From positions 33,812,203 through 33,876,202 of the forward strand of contig OX328124.1 in NCBI GenBank assembly GCA_946811695.1: 64,000 nucleotides of DNA. The letters are read 5' to 3'. Shown here in pieces: positions 21,611 to 33,466 of this stretch (position 1 is the first letter of the stretch; every line of letters begins with the position of its first letter). This DNA is from Gonocerus acuteangulatus (taxonomy: Eukaryota; Arthropoda; Insecta; Hemiptera; Coreidae). A program made the translations under genes and the position numbers. The notes under the pieces are model-generated. The model was not told the DNA's origin. It worked only from the letters and a program-made list of their open reading frames with translations, and ran no database searches.

Positions 21611-21612
21611 AA
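21529..21612. repeat. (TTTA)n and poly-A tracts
   Basis: A run of TTTA units is followed after a short spacer by about 27 A's. The right copy (29710-29730) has only a T-run here, so the tract expanded after duplication. Confidence 0.9.
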
Positions 21613-21705
21613 TAAGTTTATTTCTTTTCTAAGCTTATCAAATGGCACTAGGGACATGAACGGAACCGCGCTAAGGTGCTGCAGTTCCTGCGAGTCGGAC
21701 TTTTT

Positions 21706-22210
21706 TAATTTCACATGGGACTATGGGAGCCTTGGTTTCGCGCCAATCAGAATAAAAATACTTTTTAGAATTCTCCTTCTTTTTTTATGCCAAGATAGCT
21801 GATTTTCCCTACGTTTTTGAAGAAAATAAATATTGGAAACAATTTTAAAATGTATTTACTTTTGGGTACGAAGAATACTTTGGGGAAAATATAAATATAA
21901 TAAAAAAATAAAATTCCCAGGAATTGTTTTATCTTAGCGCGTTTTCGCAACAGTCTTATACCTAGTTTCATATGGAAAGCCTGGAATAAATGTAGTCAAT
22001 ATTTTTGAAAAAAAAACAAAACAAAAAAAAAACACATACTCCAACTATGGAGCCACTAGCTTACACTAGCGGAAATAATTGCTCAGAAAAGTGTATGAGA
22101 AAGAACTAAACCTTGTTTCACATTTCAAGTAGATTAGATTAGATTAAACCTGACTCCTTTGGGGGTGCACATAGGCCTTCTCATATCAAGTATCATGTTT
22201 TACTAACAAA
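21706..22210. other. No recognised feature
   Basis: AT-rich DNA; a 68-codon minus frame at 21765-21971 is Lys/Phe/Ile-rich with no motif. Confidence 0.4.
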
Positions 22211-22211
22211 A

Positions 22212-22428
22212 TACCGTAAAATGGGGTCACATGTGGTGAAGCGTGTGGTGAAATTAGTACAAACCTATACTGCTTATATATGCTAATATATTCTCTTGTC
22301 CAAAACCAAACAGACAAATATATAGGTACATATATGTTTGTTTGAACATTTGGTAATAATTAAAATATCCTAGGAGCATAGGTTCGTACCGATTTCACCA
22401 CTCTACTAATGTGACCCCACTTTACGGA
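22212..22428. mobile_element. MITE with CCGTAAARTGGGGTCACAT ends
   Basis: Inverted ends CCGTAAAATGGGGTCACAT and ATGTGACCCCACTTTACGG bound 217 bp. Inside are TTAGTACAAACCTATACTGC, ACAGACAAATATATAGGTAC and AAATATCCTAGGAGCATAGG, all also found around the 38-bp array at 58614-59775. This copy has no array, so it represents the unexpanded form. Confidence 0.75.
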
Positions 22429-22484
22429 ATTATTTCTGCTAAAATCAATTATAATAGACAACAAGCAATAACAAAATAAGTATA

Positions 22485-23130
22485 TCAATATATATAAAAA
22501 TCACGTGTCTGTCTGTTTGTCCGTATGTCTGTTTTCTGTTTGTTCCTTATACAAATCTACACCGTTTGACCGATTTTGACCAAACTTGGCATACAGGTAG
22601 GTCTTGATACGGGAAATCTCCTAGGCTAGAGCAAAATAGTCAAATTTCAAAATTTGGTCAAAAGTTTTGTTCAAGAACAATTGGCCACACTGAACCATTC
22701 AGATTCTGACGGTCATTTTGAATCGTTGAATCGACAGCTATTTTGAATAATGTCTCAAATTTATTTGTTGATGTTCTTGATAATTACAATAACTCGAACT
22801 CATTGATGACTTTACATCATTATATAATCATGTAACGCAGTTTATTTCAATTTTATATCAACAGTCACTGTCTAACTAAGGGGCGCTGGCCTTTCTTTGA
22901 TAGGTAGAGCTATCTACTCGCAGGCTATGGTGCTGGTCTCTGTCGGCTATAATATGAATTGCTGTGGTGCTGGCCTCTGTTGGCTGTTTCACGAGACAAC
23001 ACTAGACAGATTTAAACAAATTCACACCGTTTGACCAATTTTGACGTAACTTGGTATACAGGTAGATCTTGATTCAGGAAGAGTCATAGGCAGAAAGTAG
23101 GTGTAGCATGGCACACTGGGTAACAGCTAG
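22485..23130 (+). mobile_element. Helentron/Helitron-like non-autonomous element, copy 2
   Basis: Begins TCAATATATATAAAAATCAC and ends GGGTAACAGCTAG (CTAG 23127-23130). It is collinear with 14305-14942 over its whole length at roughly 90% by eye. The 5' flank is A; the 3' flank is C. Confidence 0.65.
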
Positions 23131-23149
23131 CCAAACATAAAAACTGTTT

Positions 23150-23335
23150 AATGCAACGAATCTAAAATTTTCAAAATTGAAAGCACTCATTTCTCCCATT
23201 GACATCGTCCCATCGAAAATTACTTCAGAACCTATTTTTTAGATAATTTAGAAAGCTTTTTAATGGTCACCTTCCACTAACCACGATTCCCCGTTGAAAC
23301 TAGACCGAAACTGTTCTTTTTTCCAGAGATGTTCT
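23150..23335 (+). repeat. Block of Helitron-like family A interior
   Basis: GCACTCATTTCTCCCATTGAC, CTTCAGAACCTATTTTTTAG, AAAGCTTTTTAATGG and CCACGATTCCCCGTTGA match the repeated interior block of family A (compare 29498-29620) without ends. Confidence 0.65.
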
Positions 23336-24354
23336 GTTCTAAAGGTTATTTACAGAGGAGGAGTTCCAATTTTCTCTGCTTGTACACATTATTCTTCAAC
23401 ATTACTTTTTTTATAATTAAATTTTCTTTAATAAATGTGGTGGAAGTTGGTGACAAATCTTAATTCCTATATACAAACCCGGGTTCGTCGAATCGGATAT
23501 CATGGGACGTAAGATAATATTTAATTGCTATATCCCAATATAAGAAGTGGTGTTATCCCCATGTAGCTTTTATGAAGGAATATTCATTCTTGAAACTTTG
23601 ATCTCGCCTTTCTTCAATCCGAGGGAACCTCAAACATAATTTCAGAGTATGGAATACCAAGTGGAGTGGAACCAATTATGCGGCATGCGAAAGTTAAGCC
23701 GAATTAAGACTCCCAAAATTCCTAGCAATTCCTCGCTCACTCATCATATTTCGCTTTTGTAGAATACGTATATAATCTTTATGTTAATTTCATTCTCTTG
23801 CATTTCTAGCGATATGACAGTCTTTGATACTTCCGGTGTTGACCGTTGAGCATCATCTGCCTTTAATTATTTAATTATCTATTCATTTGTATGTTTTTTT
23901 ATGTTATAGTGGCCAATTTCAATTGATTCGCAGTGAAGTTGATCGTTGATTTATTTGCACTGAAGTTGAGAGTAGGAGTAGACTTCCTCGGGTTGTATTA
24001 TTTGCACATAATTACACAGGTCCACAAAAACAAAGTGGTTTGTGCGGGGTATCGGACACATTTTTTCTGACGTATTTTTTACCGCTGAACACCAATCTGA
24101 AGTCATAATTGGGGGTTAATCAGCAAAAAACGGAGAAAATGAAAAAAATCTATAAAAATAAAGATTTATCTTTTTTTTTTATTGTGTTAAAATAATAACA
24201 ATAATTGTGATTATTTCAAATATGTTCTTCTGTCATCTTTCACTCTTTCCAAAGTGTCCCCTAATCCTTAATCTAAGCAAAAAGTGTGTATACCTAATGT
24301 TGGAAGGATGAGACATCACCATATTTGCGTTAAATTCAATAATGTGTTTAGATT
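23336..24354. other. No recognised feature
   Basis: AT-rich DNA. CAGTGAAGTTGATCGTTGATTT and a similar CACTGAAGTTGAGAG lie 30 bp apart at 23930. No frame or structure is supported. Confidence 0.4.
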
Positions 24355-24786
24355 GGCTTCGTCAAGCTACAGCAAATGTATTGGTTTTGACTTGGAAATC
24401 AGAAAAAAATAGACTTAAACATTTTTTTTTTAAACAACAGGGTACTATTTTAAAGCTTATTAAATAAAGCAACTTTTGAGGTGGAGGCAAACCGCTAAGT
24501 CTACAAATAGCTGATTAAAAAAATATTGAAGGAGTTAAGAAAACCCTAATAACAATAGTTCACATCTATATGGCTCTTAGTGTAGCTCCTAATTTACATG
24601 ACAACATTTCAATAATGGGTGTTTCTTATTAAAAATTTAATGTGGATTCTAAAAATGTGGTCGTCATTTACGATACATAGACTGGAAAACACTGTTTTTC
24701 ATAAGAAAACCCAATACTTTTGAAAATAGACAAAATTTTGAATATCTCTGCTACAACGGCGCTAATGACCTAGAAGTAGATGCGCC

Positions 24787-24841
<55 letters not shown>

Positions 24842-24946
24842 CTGCTACATGTTTAGATAGGACGCTCATTTCTGCGTCCCTGAACTACAAATGAGGTGCA
24901 GAATAAACCCTTAAAATTATGACATCTCAATGTGGGACACCCTGTA
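24355..24946 (-). mobile_element. Repeat with ACAGGGTGTCCC end, carrying a nested SINE tail
   Basis: On the minus strand it starts TACAGGGTGTCCCACATTGA and is collinear with 57230-57710 (CATAACTTTA, AATGAGCGTYCT, TCTAAAAATGTG, AATTTAATGTRGATTCT, GCAACTTTTGAGG). It is interrupted at 24756-24837 by a SINE-tail insertion that is absent from the 57-kb copy. The class is unknown; a CAGGGTGT start at a TA site is common in arthropod repeats. Confidence 0.7.
24756..24837 (+). mobile_element. 5'-truncated SINE (tail only) with perfect 12-bp TSD
   Basis: Only CGGCGCTAATGACC and AGAAGTAGATGCGCCG plus a long poly-A are present. ATCTCTGCTACA flanks it exactly (24744-24755 and 24838-24849). The paralogous sequence at 57320-57350 shows the unoccupied site. 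Confidence 0.95.
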
Positions 24947-25319
24947 TAATGATTAATTCTTTAAACAGTATGCATTGTACAATTTATAGTTCTATACAAT
25001 CTATACCAGGCCAAGTTTCGGCCTAAGTGTGTATATTACAGGAGGTCTTAGAGCCGATTTTTATCCTCTCATAACTTTCGACCAGGTGAAGATAAAGTTA
25101 TGAAATTTTACAGAGGTATTGTACTATTAGATGTGAATAAAACTGGAAATTTTCATAATTCTACATCGAATAGTTTCTGAGATATAAGCGATCGAAAATC
25201 GGGATTTATAGGACTCACTGACTCATCAAAATTATTAGGCACTTCTTCCCATGATGCTAGAGATTTTGCAGGATGATAGATGTGATGGTTTTATTAAAAG
25301 GAAAAATCGAAAAATCCTG

Positions 25320-25870
25320 AAAACTAGTGTTTGACTCCGCTCCCGGGGCGGGGGCGTGCCAGTTTTGTACTTCCTTCGGAAAACCATCATTCCGTCCGAA
25401 ACCCATGATGTGGGGTATCAAATGAACCCTCTCGGTATGAAGAACCTATATTTGATGTTTTAAGGAACATTTAGGCGCATATAGGCTCGGTAAAAATCTT
25501 ATACCAGCTGTCTGTCTGTATGTTTGTTACTTATACAAATCCACACCGTTTGATCGATGTTGACCAAACTTGGCACACAGGTAGGTCTTGATACGGGGAG
25601 TGTCATACGCTAGGTCAAAATCATCTGTCAGCTGTCTGTCTGCATGTTTGTTCCTTACACAAATTCACACCGTTTGACCGATTTTGACCAAACTTGGCAC
25701 ACAGGTAGGTCTTGATACGGGAGTGTCATAGTACCTATGACGTTTTGTACATTTTGTTCCATCGGAAAGCCATCATTCCTTCTGAAACCCATCATGTGGG
25801 GTACCAAATGAATCGTCTTGGTAAGGAGAACCTATATTTGATGTTTTAAGAAACATTTCGATGCATCTTA
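25320..25870 (+). repeat. Duplicated TE segment with Helentron-like pieces
   Basis: About 115 bp (ATCATTCCGTCCGAAACCC, GTGGGGTATCAAATGAA, GAACCTATATTTGATGTTTT) occurs at 25385-25480 and again at 25765-25860. Between them are two copies of AGCTGTCTGTCTG...ACCGTTTGA(C/T)CGAT...CACACAGGTAGGTCTTGATACGG, matching the Helentron-like elements at 14305 and 22485. Confidence 0.75.
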
Positions 25871-26203
25871 ACAACAACACGTGTGACTTATTTCTGAAAT
25901 GTTGCAAACAAAGTCGTAAGGGTTAACTGCATAATATACTTGAAAGCAGATACTAAGTTTTTCAAAGTCATCTAAATTAAAAAGCTTAGGATCACAACCC
26001 CAAAATGTATCGTCTATGTCCTATTCTTTTTCTTGAAGGCCTTCTACACTTTCCCTATTGTGATCTTTATCCTCGGGATGAGGTTCCTGTATTTTATAGT
26101 GTAATGGTTTAGTTAGGAGAGCAATCAATTTGTCCTCTAGAGTACTGTCATCTGGAAAAGCTTCTAACTTTTCTAGTCTAGTGATTAGATGTATGTAGGT
26201 TGA
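25868..26203 (-). pseudogene. Unidentified coding-like segment with one internal stop
   Basis: A minus frame of 111 codons has a single TAG (26021-26023) and ends TAA at 25868-25870. It contains RLEKLEAFPDDSTLEDKLIA, EPHPEDKDHNRESVEG, then after the stop DPKLFNLDDFEKL and YYAVNPYDFVCNISE. The charged, Pro- and Asp-containing composition differs from surrounding noise. There is no start codon and no recognised family. It sits between repeat segments (…AGGAGAACCT… on both sides), as expected of a gene fragment caught inside a transposon; this is inference. Confidence 0.4.
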
Positions 26204-26336
26204 TTATTGGTATCAAATATCAAGCAGTAAGGAGAACCTTATGCAGAATCCAAAGACCCTGGTTTTATTTGAAGTACAATAGCCATTAGGTATGCAGCAA
26301 CTAAATTTTAATTAATACTTAGAAAAAAGTAATGAG

Positions 26337-26970
26337 ATCGCAAAAAAAACAACATAAATATGAAATAGAGGCCAAGTTCCTCCCCCCTCAAACAAACACT
26401 CCCTTCCCCAAAAAGCGAGATTGTATTAAGTGTACCATGTTTTCAACCAAAAATATTTGCCAATACAAGAGATGATACAAGAAAGAAATGTCCAAGTTCA
26501 TTACTTAGAAGACCTCATAGTTACTTACTAAGAACAGTAAAGACACTTAAACTGTCCTTTAAAAACAACAATAAAAATACTTATATCCAGTTACTAAAAT
26601 ATCACTTTCCTCAACCAGGTATATTCTTAAACTTGGGAATGTTTTTTTGTGCCGAAATTATCTTTAGAGAGAAAAATAAACATTGCCAAGTTTAAGAATA
26701 TACCTGGTTGAGGAAAGTCATATTTTAGTAACTGGATAAAAGTATTTTTATTGTTGTTTTTAAAGGGCAGTTGAAGTGTCTTTACTGTTCTTAGTAAGTA
26801 ACTATGAGGTCTTCTAAGTAATGAACTTGGACATTTCTTTCTTGTATCATCTCTTGTATTGGCAAATATTTTTGGTTGAAAATATGGTACACTTAATACA
26901 CTCTCGCTTTTTGGGGAAGGGAGTGTTTGTTTGAGGGGGGAGGAACTTGGCCTTATGTTTTTTTTTGCGT
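26337..26970. mobile_element. Foldback element with ~285-bp near-perfect arms
   Basis: Arms 26337-26634 and 26686-26970 are inverse complements of about 97% identity by eye (CCAAGTTTAAGAATATACC / GGTATATTCTTAAACTTGG innermost; AGGCCAAGTTCCTCCCCCC outermost). A 51-bp spacer separates them. The left arm carries an extra ~12 bp (AATATGAAATAG) near its outer end. No coding capacity. Confidence 0.95.
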
Positions 26971-27119
26971 TAAATAATTAATTTTAGTGGTTGCAAGCTT
27001 CTACAAAGAGATAGAGCGAGAAGCCCAGTGTTTAATTGAGAGATCATTATTTAAATTTTATAAATATTTTGGAAGTGCATTGTACATTCTAATAAAGAAA
27101 AATAAACTGTGCCATCGGG

Positions 27120-27172
27120 TTGGCTTTATAAGCGGGTTTCCTCTCTATGGAAAGAGGGAGGAAACGCGCTTT
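27120..27172 (+). mobile_element. Helitron-like 3' hairpin (degenerate end)
   Basis: TTTATAAGCGGGTTTCCTCTC and GAGGGAGGAAACGCGCT form the family A hairpin, but CTAA has become CTTT. Upstream sequence is not recognisably family A. Confidence 0.5.
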
Positions 27173-28320
<1,148 letters not shown>

Positions 28321-28379
28321 TGCTAGAGAAAGGAAATAAACGTGAGAGGCAGAGAGAGTGAGAGGAGAGAGAGACATAG

Positions 28380-28868
28380 CGAGATTTGCTGGTATTTCTC
28401 CTGTAAAATACTTCTAAGATCGTGAGGAGTGTTATGAAAGGCGGTTTATGATTTAGTCTGCCCGATACAGGTCATTGCCATCCGATACCCACGTTCCACA
28501 CTAAGTATAGGCTATGCTCAGACCTCAGAGCTTCATCTTCCAGGTACTGAACGGCTGGTCAGATGTCATTGTAGGCAAAAGAATTTAAAATGTGAATCGG
28601 AAAAAATATATAAGGATTCATTTACTAGAAATATTTACAGAATAATTTAACGGAACTCAAGACTCTTCAGCAACACTTATCGTTTCTATTTGAACATTCC
28701 AAACAAAACCTTACTGTATGTTACGCGTAAAATATCTCTCCTTCTAACACCAATCACATATTTAGGATATCTTGAAAAAGTAATGTCTTATAATAATTAC
28801 AAAAAGGGTAAACAATTCCAAATTTCTAAAATATTTACTAAATTAAAAACAAAAAAGTTATGTAAGTA
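28380..28868. other. No recognised feature
   Basis: A moderately GC-rich stretch at 28430-28560 has no open frame of note; the rest is AT-rich. The end (AAAGGGTAAACAATTCC...TATGTAAGTAAAA) is duplicated at 38298-38368. Confidence 0.4.
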
Positions 28869-28869
28869 A

Positions 28870-28915
28870 AAGTCCGACTCGCAGGAACTGCGTCATCTTA
28901 GCGCGGTTACGTATA
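28870..28915 (+). mobile_element. Solo 5' end of Helitron-like family A
   Basis: TCCGACTCGCAGGAACTGC then ATCTTAGCGCGGTTACG. The same host sequence without it occurs at 38298-38368, which places the boundary at TATGTAAGTAAAA / (G)TCCG. Confidence 0.65.
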
Positions 28916-29497
28916 TCTCGAAGAAATGGAAAAGATTAGCATCACAAATCAGAGGAAACTGACATTAGTCAACTTACACAGAAGCGGATAATTCTTAATC
29001 TGTATAAGTCAATACAATTATGTACTGAAAACGTACTTACTCTTCGACTACTGCTGAGAAGGCTCTATTCTAAACAACCAAAAATTCGTTGTCATTTTAA
29101 GTATCTTGTTTTACTAGCAAATTCGTTTTACTGTTATAATAATAATATGTGCTTCATGGCGAATAAAATTCCATTCTGTCGTGGGTTAAATCCTTCTATA
29201 AAATAAGAAATAGCGATAACTTCAGTTGGAGGCTATGAGGAAGTTTATATAGATAGGAGAATTCAAAACTAAGTATGCATACGTCATCATGATTAGCCAC
29301 AGCCATCTTCATTACCCCAGCCAGTCCAAACTTATTACCAATACCCTTCACCGTTTCTTAGCTTATTTTACCACAATCCTAATTTTACTGATAAATTCAA
29401 TTTAAAACAAAAAAACAACCAATTAAAAAGTGAGATAAACAAAGAGAAAACCCCTTTTAAAAACAACAAAATAAACACTTTTTAAGTTTTAAGTGCT

Positions 29498-29626
29498 TAT
29501 ATCTCTGATTAACGTTGCCCCCATCCAATATTGCTTCAGAACCTTTTTTTTTAGAGAATTTAGTAAGCATTCGAATGGTCACCTTCCACTTAGCACGATT
29601 TCCCAACCGTTATCGAGATATTTACA
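29498..29626 (+). repeat. Family A interior block
   Basis: AGTGCTTATATCTCTGATT, GCTTCAGAACC, TTTAGTAAGCATTCGAATGG and TCCCAACCGTTATCGAGATAT match the block repeated within the Helitron-like copies. Confidence 0.7.
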
Positions 29627-29920
29627 AAAAGTCCGACTCGCAGGAACTGCAGCATCTTAGCGCGGTTCCGTTCATGTCCCTAGTGCCATTTGATAAGCTT
29701 AGAAAAGAAATAAACTTTTTTTTTTTTATATATCTCGTGAAAATTGTCAAAATTCTCTCGAACATCTCGAATAAAAGTGATATAAAGGCTTCAGGGACAC
29801 CGACAGTAGCTAACTTATACACAGAAGCGGAAATTACAGAATCTGGCTCTCATTCTTAAGCAAAGCTCTATAAATCAATACAAAATATGCCTAATAAAGC
29901 CTTTCTAGAGGATACAGAAG

Positions 29921-30180
29921 CATGGGCGTATATGAGGGGGGGGGGGGGCTGAGGGGGCTGCAGCCCCTCCCGAAATTTTGAATTGATGATAAAAAACTTC
30001 TCGTAAAACCCTTAAAAATAAATTAAATATGATCATTTAGTTCATAAAACATATTTTATTTTACGTGTAATAGCGTTTTAGTTGCCTAAAACTATTCCAA
30101 GCTCTAAATATTTAGTATTCCATACCCTGGAAATGGTCTCAGCCCCCCCCCCCCCGAAATTGTTTTTATATACGCCCATG
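29921..30180. mobile_element. hAT-like MITE with 8-bp TSD (right copy)
   Basis: CATGGGCGTATAT ends, TSD TACAGAAG at 29913-29920 and 30181-30188. It is inverse-orthologous to 21079-21330, so it predates the duplication of the host element. The homologous site at 33475-33482 (TACAGAAG once) is empty. Confidence 0.9.
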
Positions 30181-32219
30181 TACAGAAGGATCAAGAAGAA
30201 GTACACAAGATTGAGTAGAATACCCTGCCTAATATAGCCTATATAGAATAATATGCCGAATAAAACCTATCTAGTAAATACACAAGGATAAATAAAAGTC
30301 TTGACGAATAACAAGTCAAGAAAAAAAAACTTTATTTAACAAAATAAAACAAAGTTTAGTTGCCCAACTACAATAGAATAATATACCTAATTAAGTCTAT
30401 GGAGTAGACACAAATGGACCAAAAACAAGTCTTGTGGAATATTGTTTTTTTTTTCTAATTAAATACTTTTTATCAATATTTAGTATATAACCTTTGTTAA
30501 AAACTATTGATTGCTAGTTGATGAATCGGTTTACAACTAAGTAGTCTTTATGAATATTTAGTATATAACCTTATGTTTGGATCTGAGTTTTTGGGGTGCT
30601 CTCCTAGGCTTTGTATTTGTGTCGGCAGATACCTGGGGTATATTTACAGCTCTTGAGGATTAACTCTTAGCAGGTAAATTTCCTACGGCCCCCTTGTACG
30701 GGCATTGAACTGCCATATTCGCTCATAGTATCTAACCGTTGTGAAGTTTATTTTTTGGATTTAGGACTTAATATACATATGTAGACTAAATCATAGCAAG
30801 AAGTAATCCTCCGTCGTCGGTTCTTAACTATGTAGACTAAACTATGTTATCCAATCTTAGACACATCGTATTTAAAATCCACAGCAAAAACACGACATTT
30901 CATCAGAATCCCCTGCTGAATAAAACTTATATAGAATAATATGCAAAATAAAGCCTATCTAGTGGATAAAAATAGAGGAAAAAAGCCGTTCGTGGTGGTA
31001 GAAAATCTTAAAAGTATTTCGCTCAGAAATCTCCGAAATATGGTCACTAATTTTACATATCCTGTTTTATAGCCAAATAGATTAATGTTCTATAATCAAT
31101 AAGAAAAACCTACTAACAATAAAAAACTATGAGCAACAGATGAAAATAGGGAATACCAAGAATAATTCTAAAGAATGAAATCAACACCAGTACTGTAATC
31201 TAGATATTCATACGGCAACTTCGAATTCTAACAAACAAAATATTGATTCTAATTATACGTATCCTGTTTTATTGACAAATACATTAGACTACTATAAGCA
31301 ATTAAAAGCACTAGGGAATATGCCAAAGAACACGGAGTAGGAGCCTCGACAGTTTCAAGACATTTGAAGGAAATCGACAAATCCAAAACTGACATTTCAT
31401 ACGGTACAGCCTGATATATTTTTAACAATGAATTGTTTTTCTTATTTTAATTAATCTGTTTTATTGTCAAATACATTATCCACCTTTATGCAATTAAAAA
31501 GTAACAAGGAATAAAAACAAACAAAAAGAACCGTTCGAATTAACGAAATCAATTACTTCAAAGTTTAAGCACTTATTTCTCCGATTGACATAGCCTAATC
31601 AAAAATTGTTTCAGAATCTTTTTTGTAGAACATTTAGTAAGCTTTCGCATGGTAACCCTCCGTTTACCAATATTCCTAACCGTCTTCGAGATATTAGGGA
31701 ATGTATACGAAGTTCCCAAAACATTTCATGTCTGTTAATAAAATATTTTATTCTAATCCTTCCTTAGCTCCAAACGTAACCATAATTTTAACATATTAGT
31801 GTTGATGAAATTCAAACATGCAGAAAATGTTTCAACTGAATCCCATAATTTTAAGTATCAAAATCAAAGACAAAAAGAACAGTTCGAATAAGCGAAATCA
31901 ATTACTTTAAAGTTTTAAGCACTTATTTCTCCGATTGACATCGCCTAATCAAAACTTTCATTAGAATCTTTTTTGTAGAGCATTTAGTAAGCTTTCTAAT
32001 GGTATTCTTCCGTTTCCCACATTCTCAACCTTTTTTGAGATATTAAGGAATGTATACAAAGTTACCAAAACTTTTCATTATTTCTGACAACAGAAAATTG
32101 GTCTCATTTTACCTATCCTGTTTTACACACACATACATTTTCCTTACAAATACAACATCAGAAATTAAAAAAATAAAAAGCAATAAAAAACCAAGGGAAA
32201 GAGACAAAAATTACAAAAA

Positions 32220-32275
32220 GTCCGTCTCGCAGGAACTGCATCATCTTAGCGCGGTTCCGTTCATATCCCTAGTCT
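32220..32275 (+). mobile_element. Nested 5' end of Helitron-like family A
   Basis: TCCGTCTCGCAGGAACTGC and ATCTTAGCGCGGTTCCG follow ATTACAAAAAG. The same upstream sequence continues differently (AACGACAAAAACC) at 35937, giving one side of the insertion boundary. Confidence 0.65.
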
Positions 32276-32885
32276 AATTTTGAAAGATTAAAATAGAAGC
32301 AGTTATTATTTTGGTTCCACCAGTCTTTTTTTTTAATTAATTATTATAATGGCGTGTCAACCCTTAAGGTCACTAGTGCCATTCCTGTGAGTAGTAAAGT
32401 CTTGAAAGGTCATGATTTACAATCTTACCTGGAAGGGTCGGCTACACTAGAAACGGACCCGCTAGTGGCAAGGTCTATGAATCTTGGAAATCTATATTTC
32501 TAACAATAAATTGTTTTTGTTATTTTACTTAACCAGTTTTATTGTCAAATAAATTATACATAAAATATTAAACGTAACAAAAATTTCAACATATTAGTTT
32601 TAATGAAAGTAGAACATGCAGAAAATGTTTCAACTGAATCCCATGATTCTAAGTACCCAAACCAAAAACGGTATTCAAAAACTATTTTTTTAAGCACTCA
32701 TTTCTCCGATGAATCGATAATTGCTTCAGAATTATTAGCATTTAGTAAGCTTTCGAATGGTAAGGATCCGCTTATGAAGATTTCAAACCGTTTTCGAGAT
32801 ATAAGGAAAATAATTTAAAAAAATAAAATTAAGGAAAATATACAAAGTACCCAGAACTTTTTAAGGGTGTCCAGAGAGCGATCAA

Positions 32886-32950
<65 letters not shown>

Positions 32951-33089
32951 AATTTGAAACACCGTTATTTTCGGTCTCTCAGGGGTTCTTAAACGCAAAC
33001 TTTTTTGTCGGGACTTCTGGATTGCGTCATGAGGCCTCCATTTGGAGGGCAGGGTCCTCCATATGGAGAGAGGGAGGAACCGCGCTAAA

Positions 33090-33340
33090 ATTATCTCTTT
33101 ACGTCTAACTTGCCTGGAATTTAAGGTGCTTAGCCTGATTGCCACAGAACTGAACAAGGTTTGGCTATTAAAACAATCAAACCTTACTCAATTCCTTCTC
33201 CCCAACCGGAGACCTGAATGTCAGGTCCGCCTCGAGAGCCACCAATCAGTTGCCCGTATTCTGCCACGAGGAGGCGCACACAGTGCCCAAGTTCACTTAG
33301 AATACATAAAAATAAATACGTATGGATATTCTTAATTAGT
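33090..33340. other. GC-richer island, unidentified
   Basis: Just after the Helitron-like end is a stretch with CpG-containing sequence (CCGGAGACC, GTCCGCCTCGAGAGCC, CACGAGGAGGCGCACAC). A 97-codon plus frame spans 33042-33335 but starts inside the transposon hairpin and has no known motif. It may be ordinary host sequence. Confidence 0.3.
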
Positions 33341-33372
33341 TAAATTATGTACACATATATACAATATTATTA

Positions 33373-33466
33373 TTTTTTTTTTTTTTTTTTTTTTAACCGC
33401 GCATTTACATCTAGGTCATTAGTTCCGACATCCAGGTTGCAGCGAGGAATTTTCCCAGCGAGCCAA
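33373..33466 (-). mobile_element. 5'-truncated tRNA-SINE
   Basis: On the minus strand the SINE body (GGCTCGCTGGGAAAATTCC), CTGGATGTCGGAAC and tail AGATGTAAATGCGCGG end in a ~20-A run. The tRNA-like head is missing and the body abuts the truncated family A copy. Confidence 0.8.

Larger units (their letters stand above)
18534..21703 (-). mobile_element. Helitron-like family A, long copy (left arm of a 15-kb inverted pair)
   Basis: On the minus strand it begins TCCGACTCGCAGGAACTGC (at about 21703) and ends in a strong hairpin (GGTTCCTCCC/GGGAGGAACC) followed by GCGCTAA (18534-18537). The 5' subterminal TTAGCGCGGTTCCG is the inverse of GGAACCGCGCTAA at the 3' end. The interior has several ~370-bp blocks with CTTATTTCTCCGATTGACAT and TTTAGTAAGCTTTC, a (TA)n tract at 18671-18724 and a nested MITE at 21079-21330. 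There is no Rep or helicase frame. A 66-codon frame at 18898-19098 recurs at 36226-36426 but is broken in the tandem copy near 37200. Confidence 0.65.
29630..33088 (+). mobile_element. Helitron-like family A, long copy (right arm of inverted pair)
   Basis: Starts TCCGACTCGCAGGAACTGC and ends with a hairpin (GGTCCTCC/AGGAACC with mismatches) and GCGCTAA (CTAA 33085-33088). It is the inverse of 18534-21703 over at least 2.4 kb at high identity, including the nested MITE. It differs by an insertion near 32075-32560 that brings another 5' end (32220) and host-like sequence also found at 35787-35937. (CA)n/(TA)n at 32886-32947 occupies the family's usual microsatellite position. No transposase is visible. 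Confidence 0.65.

Noticed and set aside
33042..33335. 97-codon ORF with CpG-rich content
   Set aside because: The start codon and first codons lie in the Helitron-like hairpin; composition is suggestive but there is no motif.
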